From Methanobacterium sp. UBA410 (GTDB lineage Archaea > Methanobacteriota > Methanobacteria > Methanobacteriales > Methanobacteriaceae), in the NCBI GenBank assembly GCA_002498385.1, contig DAHH01000016.1, positions 1-44,264 of the forward strand: DNA of 44,264 nucleotides, written 5' to 3'. The notes beneath the pieces are model-generated. The model did not search any database and was not told the DNA's origin. It worked only from the letters and a program-made list of their open reading frames with translations. Below, one piece after another: positions 10,292-18,348 of the stretch (position 1 is its first letter; every line of letters starts with the position of its first letter). The position numbers and the translations under genes are program-made.

Positions 10292-10855
10292 CTATAATTT
10301 CTGGACGAACCTATTCTTAAGTTTTAGGATATCCTCCTCAAAGTGGAGTATTAAAAGCGAACATAGCACACCAATCAACGCACCAACCACGACATCAAAT
10401 GGGTAATGCACACCAACGTAAATCCTTGAAAATGCAATGGTACATGCAAATAACAGAAAGATCGGAAGGTAACCGTATTTTTTACCGAGAATCGTGCAGC
10501 CTATAAAGGATGCAACGGAATGACCCGATGGAAATGAGTATTCATTCATGGTCACAAGCAGGTGCACGTTTTTCAGAGTTATAAATGGGCGGGGTCTTGC
10601 AACCTCGTACTTCAAAATTTCAGTCACGCCGTAGCCAATTGAAAGGGCAATCACAATAATTAAAGCCACATTTCTGCCTTTTTCACCACCAAAAAGGAAA
10701 AGTAGAACACATAGAAATAACCAGAATGCATCAGTACCTGCATTTGTTATTAGGGGCATTAAAAAGTTGAAAAATGAGTTCTGCAGGTTAAGATTTATCA
10801 TATAAAAAATGGTGGTATCCACCTGACTCAATGTACCGATCAAACCTTCCAACAT
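10292..10855 (-). CDS. PAP2-family lipid phosphatase
   Basis: This is a membrane phosphatase of 187 residues, probably a polyprenyl diphosphate (undecaprenol or archaeal dolichol-like carrier) or phosphatidate phosphatase. All three catalytic motifs of the PAP2 superfamily are present: KX6RP (K82 to RP 89-90), PSGH (109-112) and SRX5HX3D (S143, R144, H150, D154). Five or six membrane helices surround them, putting the active site at the outer face. In a methanogen with a pseudomurein wall it could recycle lipid carriers for wall precursors or glycans (inference). The start has GTGAT close upstream. The coiled-coil gene follows at once. Confidence 0.85.
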   Translation of the reverse strand: MLEGLIGTLSQVDTTIFYMINLNLQNSFFNFLMPLITNAGTDAFWLFLCVLLFLFGGEKGRNVALIIVIALSIGYGVTEILKYEVARPRPFITLKNVHLLVTMNEYSFPSGHSVASFIGCTILGKKYGYLPIFLLFACTIAFSRIYVGVHYPFDVVVGALIGVLCSLLILHFEEDILKLKNRFVQKL

Positions 10856-11265
10856 GGCATCACTTCTAACTGTCCCAACAACTAATGGTAAAAAATTGGA
10901 TTACTGAATATTTATTGTGGAAAGAAGTTTTAAACTTATCTTCTATTAAAAAAGTTTGTTTCCAGATTAAAAACTTAACTGAAAACCTTACCCTGAAAAA
11001 AATATTTTTTTATATTCTCTCAGTTTCTTCTTTCTGTTATCTTCTTAGTTCCTATTTTTATATTTCTCTTAAGTTTTATATCTCTCTTAAGTTCCTATTT
11101 TTATTATCTCTCTTAAGTTCCTACTCTTATATCATCCTGTTCCTATTTTTAGGGGGTCTTCAAGTTATTTTTCTCAACACTTTAATTATGCCCAAAGTCT
11201 TTGCTTCAGGGAAGAGCCGTGCATGATGAACTCAATTTAAAAAATAAAAAGAAAATAAAAGATCG
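10856..11265. repeat. Intergenic region with degenerate 26-bp tandem repeats
   Basis: From about 11041 to 11150 the plus strand carries roughly five degenerate copies of a unit like ctcttaagttcctattttta (starts near 11041, 11065, 11083, 11109, 11135). The minus strand, which is the coding strand of both neighbours, is purine-rich here. An open frame at 10885-11226 exists but is compositionally simple and has no ribosome binding site, so I regard the stretch as non-coding. Confidence 0.6.
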
Positions 11266-12186
11266 TTATTTTCTTTTCTCTATCTTGATCTTAAATGGAG
11301 ATTTTACTTCCTTCCTCCTCAGGACCCATACAGTAATTCCAAGAACTATCAGTACGATCAGCCAGACTGGGAAAACAAATATCGTGTCATTGGTTGTCAG
11401 AGTCTGTGTCTGGTTAACCCTTCCATACTTTATGGTTGTTTTAGCATTATAAAAACCTAAATCTAAAATTCCAGGTTCCCATGTGGTGTTGAGGTAGTAC
11501 TGGTCATCTGGGTACACTCCACCTGTCATGTTAAGGTGGTGTTCGCTGAACCATCCTTTAACATCCACATCCCCTGTCATGTTGGCATAAACTGTTCCAT
11601 TATTTTTAACATGATAAACGAAGGATCCCTTCATGAAGCTCAAAAGAAATGATGGTGCACTGTGCTGCATAAGCTGTAAAGATTCAACTATGGGGCCTGG
11701 AAGTCCCACAGCTATGGGCACAACCAGTTCAGGAACCTGCTGGATCTGCATGCTGGGTAAATTTCCATTTGTCTGCTGGGCTGATTGCTGGGAGTATCCC
11801 CTTATAACAAGTGCACCCATTGCATCGTAGTAGTTGATGTTGGATGGAAGGTTCACATTGAAGTTAACTGTTTGCTTTTGGTGGGGTGCAAGCAGGAAGT
11901 TGGTGGGTTCAACTGTTATCCATGTTGCTATACCCTCATCTGAGAAAAGGAGGTTCACATTATCCATTTGAAGCCTTTTCTTATCTACAGTAACGTTAAG
12001 AGTTTCGTTACCAATGTTTTCCACGGTAACCTGGCCCTGGTAGGTTTGGCTTGTCCCCATCTTCAAGTGGAACCCACCTGGAGATGCAAGAATTCCCACA
12101 GCAGATGCTGAGCCCATTAAGCCCATGCTTATTAACAAAATCGTGAGTGTTATACTGAATTTTTTGAAAAATCTCTTTGAAACCAT
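11266..12186 (-). CDS. Exported, C-terminally anchored two-domain protein resembling DUF916/DUF3324 surface proteins
   Basis: This protein of 306 residues has an N-terminal signal peptide (residues 1-29, ending SASAVG), two immunoglobulin-like beta domains (about 30-140 and 160-270), one membrane helix near the C-terminus (FPVWLIVLIVLGITVWV) and a basic cytoplasmic tail. In the first domain a strand-rich segment ends with an LAPHQKQTVNFNV strand, as in DUF916 or pilus-chaperone-like folds. This layout matches the Gram-positive DUF916/DUF3324 proteins that act beside WxL surface proteins. Similarity of architecture is seen; common ancestry is inferred. It sits downstream of two paralogous secreted proteins. 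GGAGG lies 6 bases before the ATG, and a TATA box is at 12251-12259. Confidence 0.7.
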   Translation of the reverse strand: MVSKRFFKKFSITLTILLISMGLMGSASAVGILASPGGFHLKMGTSQTYQGQVTVENIGNETLNVTVDKKRLQMDNVNLLFSDEGIATWITVEPTNFLLAPHQKQTVNFNVNLPSNINYYDAMGALVIRGYSQQSAQQTNGNLPSMQIQQVPELVVPIAVGLPGPIVESLQLMQHSAPSFLLSFMKGSFVYHVKNNGTVYANMTGDVDVKGWFSEHHLNMTGGVYPDDQYYLNTTWEPGILDLGFYNAKTTIKYGRVNQTQTLTTNDTIFVFPVWLIVLIVLGITVWVLRRKEVKSPFKIKIEKRK

Positions 12187-12505
12187 TCAATGCCTCCGAA
12201 TAAATGCCTTGAATTGTTTTATATCTGTTTAAAATAGTTTAGAGTTATTGATATATAAATCTTGTAAAAAAATGGATTATTTTTTGATAGATTTTAAAAG
12301 AATTATTTTTTTGATGCATTTTTTTTATATGAAAACTGTTTGAGGATAATATAATTTTTGGGGTTATAGATTTGAAGAGTAGGTTTGAAGATTGTAGAGA
12401 ACCTGTAAAAAAATGAATTTTCTGATTAAACACGTTAAATTTTTAAAACGCGTTAAAACCTAAAAAAATAAAAAAAATAAAAAAATAATTAAAACAACAT
12501 TATGA
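12187..12505. promoter_or_regulatory. Promoter region of the DUF916-like gene
   Basis: On the minus strand a TATA box (atttatatat) lies at 12251-12259, about 65 bases before the start codon, giving a leader of about 40 bases. An imperfect direct repeat (tgtaaaaaaatg) occurs near 12265 and 12407. No gene is seen. The separate promoter shows that this gene can be expressed independently of the secreted protein gene upstream. Confidence 0.45.
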
Positions 12506-13051
12506 TTATAAAGGACCAGCTTGACCAGCTTGAACTGCAGAGAAGTACACTGTTGATGCGTAGTTACCTGAAGCTGTTCCAAATGGCACTGTTAGGGCAA
12601 GGTCTACACTATCTACATTTGGACCACTCTGTGTTGCTGCAGGCCAGTTTTCATGTATCTTTGCATATGTTTGTGTGAATGCAGTTTGTTCATTTGTACC
12701 AGTACTATCCTTGTAAAGGAAGTTTGATAGTGCTATGGTGTTTGTGCCAGAGGTTAAGTCCCCTGATGCTTTTGTGTAGACATCTATTGGAACGTTTGAA
12801 TATGTGTAAAGCTGTTCACCACTTGCTCCACCAGCAAATGTGGTTTGCAATCCGTCAGCATCCCGTGAACCTAAATTTATTAGGGAGTTGTTTCCAGCAT
12901 TTTCCCAGGTTGCTGCAATGGCAATTGTTGGATTTACTGTAACCTGAACCTGCTGTGTTGTGGATGCTGTTTGAGCTGCAAAAGCTGGACAAGCACCCAC
13001 TGCAATTACCAGCGCAAGGGCCATTATTCCTATTATATTTTTATTTTTCAT
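12506..13051 (-). CDS. Secreted beta-rich protein, paralogue A
   Basis: This is a protein of 181 residues with a clear signal peptide cleaved after FAA (residue 25). The mature part is an acidic, Thr/Ser/Ala-rich beta protein with a single domain. Four blocks match the other secreted protein in this cluster (13762-14388): an NLG strand near the N-terminus, a Y-x-K-x-SGDLTSGTNTIALSNF block, TAFTQTYAKIHENWP, and the C-terminal VPFGTASGNYASTVYF. The last motif is of the kind found at the end of pilin-like and WxL-like beta-sandwich proteins. There is no membrane anchor, so it is likely to be assembled on or released from the wall. GGAGG precedes the ATG, and the promoter is strong. The function is unknown. 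Confidence 0.65.
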   Translation of the reverse strand: MKNKNIIGIMALALVIAVGACPAFAAQTASTTQQVQVTVNPTIAIAATWENAGNNSLINLGSRDADGLQTTFAGGASGEQLYTYSNVPIDVYTKASGDLTSGTNTIALSNFLYKDSTGTNEQTAFTQTYAKIHENWPAATQSGPNVDSVDLALTVPFGTASGNYASTVYFSAVQAGQAGPL

Positions 13052-13179
13052 TTATTTCCTCCATTAACTTTCTAGACTAATAGTACCAAATTATTCAAAG
13101 TTAATACAGTAAGATCGTCATGATCTCTGTATTAAAAAAGATTATTTTTGTGAACTGAAGTATTATAGTCAATTCCCAA

Positions 13180-13207
13180 TATATATACCTTTCGAATTTT
13201 TTCGAAA
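13180..13207 (-). promoter_or_regulatory. Promoter of secreted paralogue A with TTTCGAA inverted repeat
   Basis: A TATATATA box (13180-13187) is flanked on its upstream side by a perfect 7-bp inverted repeat, tttcgaa-tttt-ttcgaaa (13190-13207), which overlaps the expected BRE. Each arm contains the palindrome TTCGAA. This is a good operator candidate, with a 5' leader of roughly 100 bases to the ATG at 13051. Confidence 0.5.
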
Positions 13208-13761
13208 TTAAAGGGCTTAAAACATGATTTCACTCTACTTTTCCCATGCATATAAAAATTTACATTTAAATTAGCAATATTTGATCCAGAGAATAATTTT
13301 AATCTCCTAAAATTAACTTCAACAGAACCAGCCACTATGTGACTCATTTCACAAAAATATGATAAGATCATAAAATAGTGGACGGGAACCATTTAATGAT
13401 CTTGTTAAAACCAAAAAATATGAAAAAAATGTCACAAAGTTAGAAGTATAAATGAACAGTTTTAAAATAGAATTTTAGATCGTATTTGCGGGTTAAACAA
13501 AAAAATAGAAGCAATTTGCAGATTAATGAATGGGAAAAGAGCTAAAAAAATGTTTTTAAAAAGTTTTTAGAGGATTGTTTTATTTTTCTCTTGTTTTACT
13601 GTTTATAATTAAAAATTTTGCACTGAAATTTATTACATCTAAAAAAATTATTAAATTACATAAAAAAACGTAAAAAAAAGTTCAAAGTAAAGTTTTTGTC
13701 CATCAGATAACTAAAAAAACTATTTCAAGAAATTCTGCTTCAAAATCAATGAAAATGAAGT
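13208..13761. other. Intergenic region between the two secreted paralogues
   Basis: The region 13052-13761 holds the leader and promoter of paralogue A; the rest is AT-rich with no gene supported. An open frame at 13132-13392 on the minus strand spans the promoter itself and lacks a ribosome binding site, so it was not accepted. Confidence 0.5.
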
Positions 13762-14388
13762 TTAGGTAGACTCCATCATTACAGTGTAATAAACTGTTGT
13801 ACGGTAGGTTCCAGGACTTGTTCCCCAAGGCACTTTTAAGTAATAGTTTGCAGGGACTGTATCTGAAACACCATAGTTGTAATAAAGAAATCCTGTTGAT
13901 TGTACTTGAAGAGGCCATGATCGGACCAGAGCGTTATTTGTTGTAAAAGCTGTCTTACTTAATCTTGAATTTGAAAATCCATCGTACTTAAAATTATTCA
14001 ACACAATGGAATTAGAACCATCACTGAAATCGTCAGATCTAACATAAAGGTTTAATTTGTCAACTTGAGTTGTCCACCACCAATCAGATTCACTACCACT
14101 CACAGTAACGCTTGTCTGGGCAAGGTACGGCCATTCAGAGTCATCAGCAATTCTCTCACCCAAATTTAGGTTGGTGTTATTTAGACTTATAGACACTGAC
14201 TGACCCCATCCATTTGCTTGCGCCTGTGCCTGCGCCTGTGATGCTGTTGATGTTTCAGCAACTGTTTGGTTTGTCACATTTTGGTCTGTAATGTTTGCAG
14301 AGCTGGCATCATTCAAGGACAGAAATGTGCTGAAAACCATTATTGACACTATTAACAGTATTAAAAATGTGTTTTGTAAGTTTTTCAC
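13762..14388 (-). CDS. Secreted beta-rich protein, paralogue B
   Basis: This is a protein of 208 residues with an N-terminal hydrophobic signal (residues 7-28), then an Asn/Thr/Gln/Ala-rich linker containing an AQAQAQA stretch, and a beta domain of about 140 residues homologous to paralogue A. The shared blocks are LNLGER, LYVRSDDFSDGSNSIVLNNF, TAFTTNNALVRSWP and the C-terminal VPWGTSPGTYRTTVYY. It is richer in Trp and Tyr than paralogue A. It starts with GTG. A gggga motif lies about 8 bases upstream, so the site is weaker than in its neighbours. It is probably a second subunit or variant of the same surface structure. Function unknown. Confidence 0.62.
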   Translation of the reverse strand: MKNLQNTFLILLIVSIMVFSTFLSLNDASSANITDQNVTNQTVAETSTASQAQAQAQANGWGQSVSISLNNTNLNLGERIADDSEWPYLAQTSVTVSGSESDWWWTTQVDKLNLYVRSDDFSDGSNSIVLNNFKYDGFSNSRLSKTAFTTNNALVRSWPLQVQSTGFLYYNYGVSDTVPANYYLKVPWGTSPGTYRTTVYYTVMMEST

Positions 14389-14516
14389 TTAACAGTCCCC
14401 TTTTCCTTTAAGTGAATGGTTTTGTATGTTTATTAAAAACCGAAGGTTATGGATACCTCATTTAATGCATAAAAAATGAAGTATAGACCTGCGGTCCGTG
14501 ATAATAACTTCAAAGA

Positions 14517-14548
14517 TCAGGAGTTAGTAGAGTCAGGAGTTAGTAGAG
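14517..14548. repeat. 16-bp perfect tandem repeat
   Basis: Two contiguous perfect copies of tcaggagttagtagag lie between the end of asd and the start of secreted paralogue B. A short hairpin (gacc-tgc-ggtc) lies just before them near 14487-14497. Confidence 0.85.
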
Positions 14549-14599
14549 AGATAAAAAATAAAAATTTGAACCATCTTAAAACAAATGCGGCTCCTCTCT

Positions 14600-15646
14600 T
14601 TACATTATCTCGTTTATAAGCTCTGCATTAAGTATTGATGCTCCTGCAGCTCCCCTTATGGTGTTGTGGCCAACCAGAACGTATTTAAGGTTTTCTGGGA
14701 ACACATTGTCCCTGCGCACCCTGCCGACAGAAACTGCCATTCCTCCTCCAGCTCCACGATCCATACGTGGCTGAGGCCTGTCATCCTCTTCACGCACAAT
14801 TACTGGGGATTCAGGTGCTGAGTGCAGTCCAAGTTTCTGTGGAAGCCCTTTAAATCCTTTAAATACATCTTTAACATCATCCACTTCAAATTCTTCTCCC
14901 ATCTCAATGAAGACTGCTTCAGTGTGTCCGTCGATCACAGGGGTTCTGTTGCACGATGCGCTGAGTTTGAAGTTTGCAGGCGTTACAGATTCTCCGTCGA
15001 AGTCCCCTAAAAGCTGGAGCGTTTCTGATTCCATTTTTTCTTCTTCACTGCCGATGTAAGGTACGATGTTGTCGAGTATGGCCATTGAGGGCACCCCACT
15101 GTAACCTGCACCGGAGACTGCCTGCATGGTTGACACGTAAACCCTTTTTATGTCGTACTGGTCGTAGAGCGGTTTCAGGGTGAGGGTGAGTGCTATGGTT
15201 GAGCAGTTTGGGTTCGTTACAATGAATCCGTCCCATCCCCTGTTTTTCTGCTGAGTTTCAATGAGGTCCAGGTGTTCTGGGTTCACCTCTGGTATGACCA
15301 GGGGCACGTCAGGTTCCATCCGCATTGCACTGGCATTTGAGGCCACTTTCATACCTGCAGCTGCAAATTTAGGTTCAACAGCCGCTGCTATGTTTGCAGG
15401 CAGTGCTGAAAATACCAGATCAACATCTTTAACCTCTGAAGGGTCTGTGTCCACAACTACTGTGTCTTTAACTGCTTCTGGTATTCCAGTTTCAAGGTGC
15501 CAGTTTACAGCATCCCTGTATTTTTTCCCTGCTGATCTTTTCGATGCTGTGAGTGCAGTTATCTCAAACTGCGGGTGATCCGCCAGTAGTTCAATAAAAC
15601 GCTGTCCAACCATTCCAGTTGCTCCAAGAATTCCTACGTTTACCAT
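14600..15646 (-). CDS. asd: Aspartate-semialdehyde dehydrogenase
   Basis: It reduces aspartyl-4-phosphate to aspartate 4-semialdehyde with NADPH, the branch point to lysine/diaminopimelate, threonine and methionine. It has 348 residues, the archaeal/fungal type of the family. An N-terminal Rossmann fold (GILGATGMVGQRF, 5-17) is followed by the catalytic cysteine in NPNCSTIAL (C148), and a conserved segment (GAGGGMAVSVGRVRRD) lies near the C-terminus. gggga lies before the ATG. It belongs with lysC, dapA and dapB further upstream on the same strand, but the PLD-like gene stands in between, and its promoter region carries a 17-bp direct repeat, so it may be transcribed separately. Confidence 0.95.
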   Translation of the reverse strand: MVNVGILGATGMVGQRFIELLADHPQFEITALTASKRSAGKKYRDAVNWHLETGIPEAVKDTVVVDTDPSEVKDVDLVFSALPANIAAAVEPKFAAAGMKVASNASAMRMEPDVPLVIPEVNPEHLDLIETQQKNRGWDGFIVTNPNCSTIALTLTLKPLYDQYDIKRVYVSTMQAVSGAGYSGVPSMAILDNIVPYIGSEEEKMESETLQLLGDFDGESVTPANFKLSASCNRTPVIDGHTEAVFIEMGEEFEVDDVKDVFKGFKGLPQKLGLHSAPESPVIVREEDDRPQPRMDRGAGGGMAVSVGRVRRDNVFPENLKYVLVGHNTIRGAAGASILNAELINEIM

Positions 15647-15727
15647 TTTATTTTCCCCATATGCTGGATTTATCTCTTAAAAATTAATTCAATAGAGTTT
15701 CATGATTCTAATTTTTATTTTAATTTT

Positions 15728-15763
15728 CAGCTCTATTTATTTTATCCAGCTCTATTTATTTTA
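15728..15763. repeat. 17-bp direct repeat upstream of asd
   Basis: Two perfect copies of cagctctatttatttta are spaced with a 19-bp period, 82-117 bases upstream of the asd start. This may be a regulatory site or another tandem duplication of the type seen throughout the window. Confidence 0.7.
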
Positions 15764-15792
15764 ACTTCCACCACTTAAAATTTAATAATACT

Positions 15793-16112
15793 TTAATTTT
15801 TATTTAGTACTTTAATTTTTCCATCTTTTCTTATGGAAAGTCTCAATTCATCTTTGAATGTCTTTGTAAATCCATTACTTATTTCTATTTGGGAACCCTT
15901 TTTAATTTTTGTATTTCTGGCCGTGTTATTCCATTAGTTCCAGGGTTACACTTCCAGTACCATCCTCAACTACGACCAGCCTCAGAAACCTTCCATCTGA
16001 TCCTCCATCTGATCCCTTAAGCTCAATAGGATCACTTGAACTTGAAACTCTGCCTGAAACAGCTAAATTAAATAATCCTGTTTTTAAATCTTTTATTTCA
16101 ATCTTTTTATTC
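15793..16112 (-). pseudogene. Broken OB-fold tail of the PLD-like gene
   Basis: Read on the minus strand, this stretch encodes a recognisable archaeal RPA-like OB fold in two frames. The first part runs KKIEIKDLKTGLFNLAVSGR to VTLELME and stops at TAA (15926-15928). Skipping one base there opens the second part, which includes SQIEISNGFTKTFKDEL and ends near 15793. Neither part has its own start. Removing one copy of the 10-bp tandem repeat at 16103-16122 fuses the first part in frame to the preceding PLD-like protein. It is therefore the decayed C-terminal domain of that gene, with two frameshifts. A sequencing error is the alternative. Confidence 0.7.
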
Positions 16113-16122
16113 CTTTTTATTC
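16103..16122. repeat. 10-bp tandem duplication causing a frameshift
   Basis: Two perfect contiguous copies of ctttttattc. Since 10 is not a multiple of three, the extra copy shifts the minus-strand reading frame and stops the PLD-like protein right here. With one copy, the frame continues into the OB-fold sequence. Confidence 0.8.
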
Positions 16123-17048
16123 CTTAAAGGTTTTTTTTTATCTTTCAGCACTTTATCTTTCCTTAAAACATTTTTATTCCCTGCTCTTTTAACCTTTAAC
16201 GTGAAGTCCATCTTATTTTTGCAGCGCAGTTCACCTGAAACTTCAACACGTTCAAAAAGTTCTGCAGAATCCAGAAATGCAGTGTTGCCCTTAAATCTAA
16301 CTGCAATATCCCTTCTTTTGGTTCCAAGGATGTAAGCTTCATTTTTATCTATAAAAGCCAGATCTCCCCTGAAATTAACTGTTCCATCTGCCTTGAGGGT
16401 TAAATCTTCAGTTCCAAGAAGTTTTTTGAAGTCTTTTGGGTGGTGCTGAAATATCCCCGCCAGGTTGTGGGCCTTACATGAAAGTACGTATTTACTTGTA
16501 TTTGAATAGGGTTTGGATCTCTCATGATTCCATATTTTCATGAAAAATTTACTTGCATCCTTAACAGCCTCATCACAGGTTGTGTAAATATTTGTTTCTA
16601 TCTGGGGGACACCCTCATAGTTTCTGGGGGATCCAAGCCCGGTTCCTGTGAGATTTGAGGAACCAACAAGCAAAGATTGGTTATCAACAATTATCATCTT
16701 TGCATGGAGGTTGTTGTTGTACCTCACAGACATGTTACCCCTAAAGATTCTCTTCCACTGTTCAACATCCTCCAGTTGATGCAAGTGCCTGAAAACATCC
16801 ACCTTTAAGAGTCGGGTGATAAGGCACAGTTTCAGATCGGGATTGTTTGAAACTGCATTTTCAAAGGGGATAACAAGTTCTTCTCCAAGACCTATCCACG
16901 GATAGATCATGTATATCGTGTTCTCTGCACCATTTAAAACTTTATGGAGCTTTCGAAGGTAAGATCTATCTTCCTTGAGAAATGTAGGATGGAAGGTTGT
17001 AACTTCATGAACAGATTCTTTAAGAGGTTTTCCACGCCCAAAAAACAT
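16107..17048 (-). CDS. Phospholipase D-like (HKD) protein, C-terminally truncated
   Basis: This is a 313-residue protein of the PLD/nuclease superfamily. A single HKD motif is present: H115, K117 and D122 in NNLHAKMIIVD, followed by the conserved GSSN (129-132). Enzymes with one HKD usually work as dimers and cleave phosphodiesters in DNA, RNA or lipid. The region after residue 210 is beta-rich and may hold an OB-like domain, which would point to a nucleic acid substrate. The present stop codon results from a 10-bp tandem duplication; the ancestral protein probably ended in another OB fold. GGTGG precedes the ATG. It lies within the lysine biosynthesis cluster but has no evident link to it. 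Confidence 0.75.
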   Translation of the reverse strand: MFFGRGKPLKESVHEVTTFHPTFLKEDRSYLRKLHKVLNGAENTIYMIYPWIGLGEELVIPFENAVSNNPDLKLCLITRLLKVDVFRHLHQLEDVEQWKRIFRGNMSVRYNNNLHAKMIIVDNQSLLVGSSNLTGTGLGSPRNYEGVPQIETNIYTTCDEAVKDASKFFMKIWNHERSKPYSNTSKYVLSCKAHNLAGIFQHHPKDFKKLLGTEDLTLKADGTVNFRGDLAFIDKNEAYILGTKRRDIAVRFKGNTAFLDSAELFERVEVSGELRCKNKMDFTLKVKRAGNKNVLRKDKVLKDKKKPLRNKKE

Positions 17049-17439
17049 ACATCCACCTTTTCTGGTTAAAAAAATACTTCTGGTTAAAAAATAATTTTTT
17101 AAAGTTTTTTTTATTTTTAAAGTTTTTTTAAAGTACTTGTAATTTTTACTTGTAATTTTTTTCTAATTAACATTTTTCTAATTAACATTTTTTTTGTTAA
17201 CGTTTTTTTTTGTGGTTAAATTATTTGTAAGCAACTAAGTAAGATTTATTCTAAGTATTTATAGATTAATGAATCTTTTCTAAACCCCTTAAGTTACACT
17301 ATAAAAAAAGTTACAAGAAATGCCGGATTTTGCAAAGTGTTCGTGAAAAATTGTAGAAGGTTCATAAAATGAAAGCTGTGTGAAAAATGTGTAAAAAAGT
17401 GTGAAAAATGTGTAAAAAAATGTTCAGGCAAAAAAGATG
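17049..17439. repeat. Intergenic region made of several short tandem duplications
   Basis: No gene is seen. Three perfect tandem duplications lie here: acttgtaattttt twice (17135-17160), ttctaattaacattt twice (17161-17190), and a 21-bp unit beginning gtgtgaaaaatg twice (17378-17398 and 17399-17419), the last ending just beyond the dapB stop codon. T-runs make up much of the rest. Confidence 0.8.
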
Positions 17440-18261
17440 TTAGTTCAAACCAAGAACATCAGCCATGTCACTTATTTTACCTTTCTCTGCATTTACAACA
17501 TATCTTAAAGCTTTTATCACACCGTTTACAAAGGCCTGCCTGCTCTGGGCTCTGTGAACGAGTTCAATGCGCTCTCCTTCACCTGCAAATAGTACAGTGT
17601 GGTCTCCTACGATGTCGCCACCCCTGATTGCATGTATTCCTATTTCATCTGCTGTTCTCTCACCGACTGCTCCCTTCCTGCCGTAAACTCCTACTTCATC
17701 AAGGTTGCGGTTTAGTTCATCAGCTATGATCTCAGCAGCATGAACTGCTGTTCCTGATGGTGCATCTTTTTTGTGTTTGTGGTGTGCTTCAATTATTTCC
17801 ACGTCGTAGTCTCCAAGGATTCTTGCAAGGTCTCTTACAACTTTGAAAAAGACGTTCACTCCCACTGCCATGTTTGGAGCTATAACTGCTCTTATTTCAT
17901 TTTTCTCTATTACAGATCTTATTTCAGCCATCTGTTCATCACTGAATCCAGTTGTACCAACCACAAGGTTAACACCGCACTCTGCACAGGTTTTTATGGT
18001 ACCAATGGCTGCTTTTGCTATGGTAAAATCAACCAAAACATCGGGTTTTTGGGTTTCAAGTGCCTGTTTGAGGTTCTCAGCACCAGTTACATTGACACCC
18101 ATCTTTCCAACCCCAATAAGTTCTCCCACATCTTTACCCTCTTGAGAGGTGTTTGGAGCTTCTACTGCTGCCACAACTTCCATATCTTCCTGCTGGAGGA
18201 TTGTTTTTATTATCTTTGAACCCATTCTTCCACATGCACCTGTTACAGCCACTTTGATCAT
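17440..18261 (-). CDS. dapB: 4-Hydroxy-tetrahydrodipicolinate reductase
   Basis: It performs the second dedicated step of lysine/diaminopimelate synthesis, reducing 4-hydroxy-tetrahydrodipicolinate with NAD(P)H. It has 273 residues. The N-terminal Rossmann motif VTGACGRMGS is at 6-15, and the catalytic segment EAHHKHKKDAPSGTA (159-172) contains the general acid His and the substrate-binding Lys. It lies downstream of dapA on the same strand, 230 bp away. That gap contains a 26-bp near-perfect repeat, so it may have its own promoter. The length and motifs are complete. Confidence 0.95.
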   Translation of the reverse strand: MIKVAVTGACGRMGSKIIKTILQQEDMEVVAAVEAPNTSQEGKDVGELIGVGKMGVNVTGAENLKQALETQKPDVLVDFTIAKAAIGTIKTCAECGVNLVVGTTGFSDEQMAEIRSVIEKNEIRAVIAPNMAVGVNVFFKVVRDLARILGDYDVEIIEAHHKHKKDAPSGTAVHAAEIIADELNRNLDEVGVYGRKGAVGERTADEIGIHAIRGGDIVGDHTVLFAGEGERIELVHRAQSRQAFVNGVIKALRYVVNAEKGKISDMADVLGLN

Positions 18262-18348
18262 ATTTATCCCATCTCCGTTTGTGATAATTTGGAAAAATAT
18301 TTTAAGAAAATTAAAAATTTAAAAATTAAAGCATTATCCTAATTAAAG

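Noticed and set aside
10885..11226. Open frame of 113 codons between PAP2 and the DUF916-like gene
   Set aside because: It runs through the degenerate repeat block, has Tyr/Ser/Leu-rich simple composition and no ribosome binding site, and starts only 30 bases from the divergent PAP2 start.
12245..12433. Open frame of 62 codons with two KI-HFFT phrases on the minus strand
   Set aside because: It is AT-rich simple sequence covering the promoter of the DUF916-like gene; the phrases come from an imperfect DNA repeat.
13132..13392. Open frame of 86 codons on the minus strand
   Set aside because: It spans the TATA box and inverted repeat of the secreted paralogue A promoter and has no ribosome binding site.
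15909..16127. Plus-strand open frame of 72 codons
   Set aside because: The minus strand here encodes the recognisable OB-fold remnant, so the plus-strand frame is a shadow.
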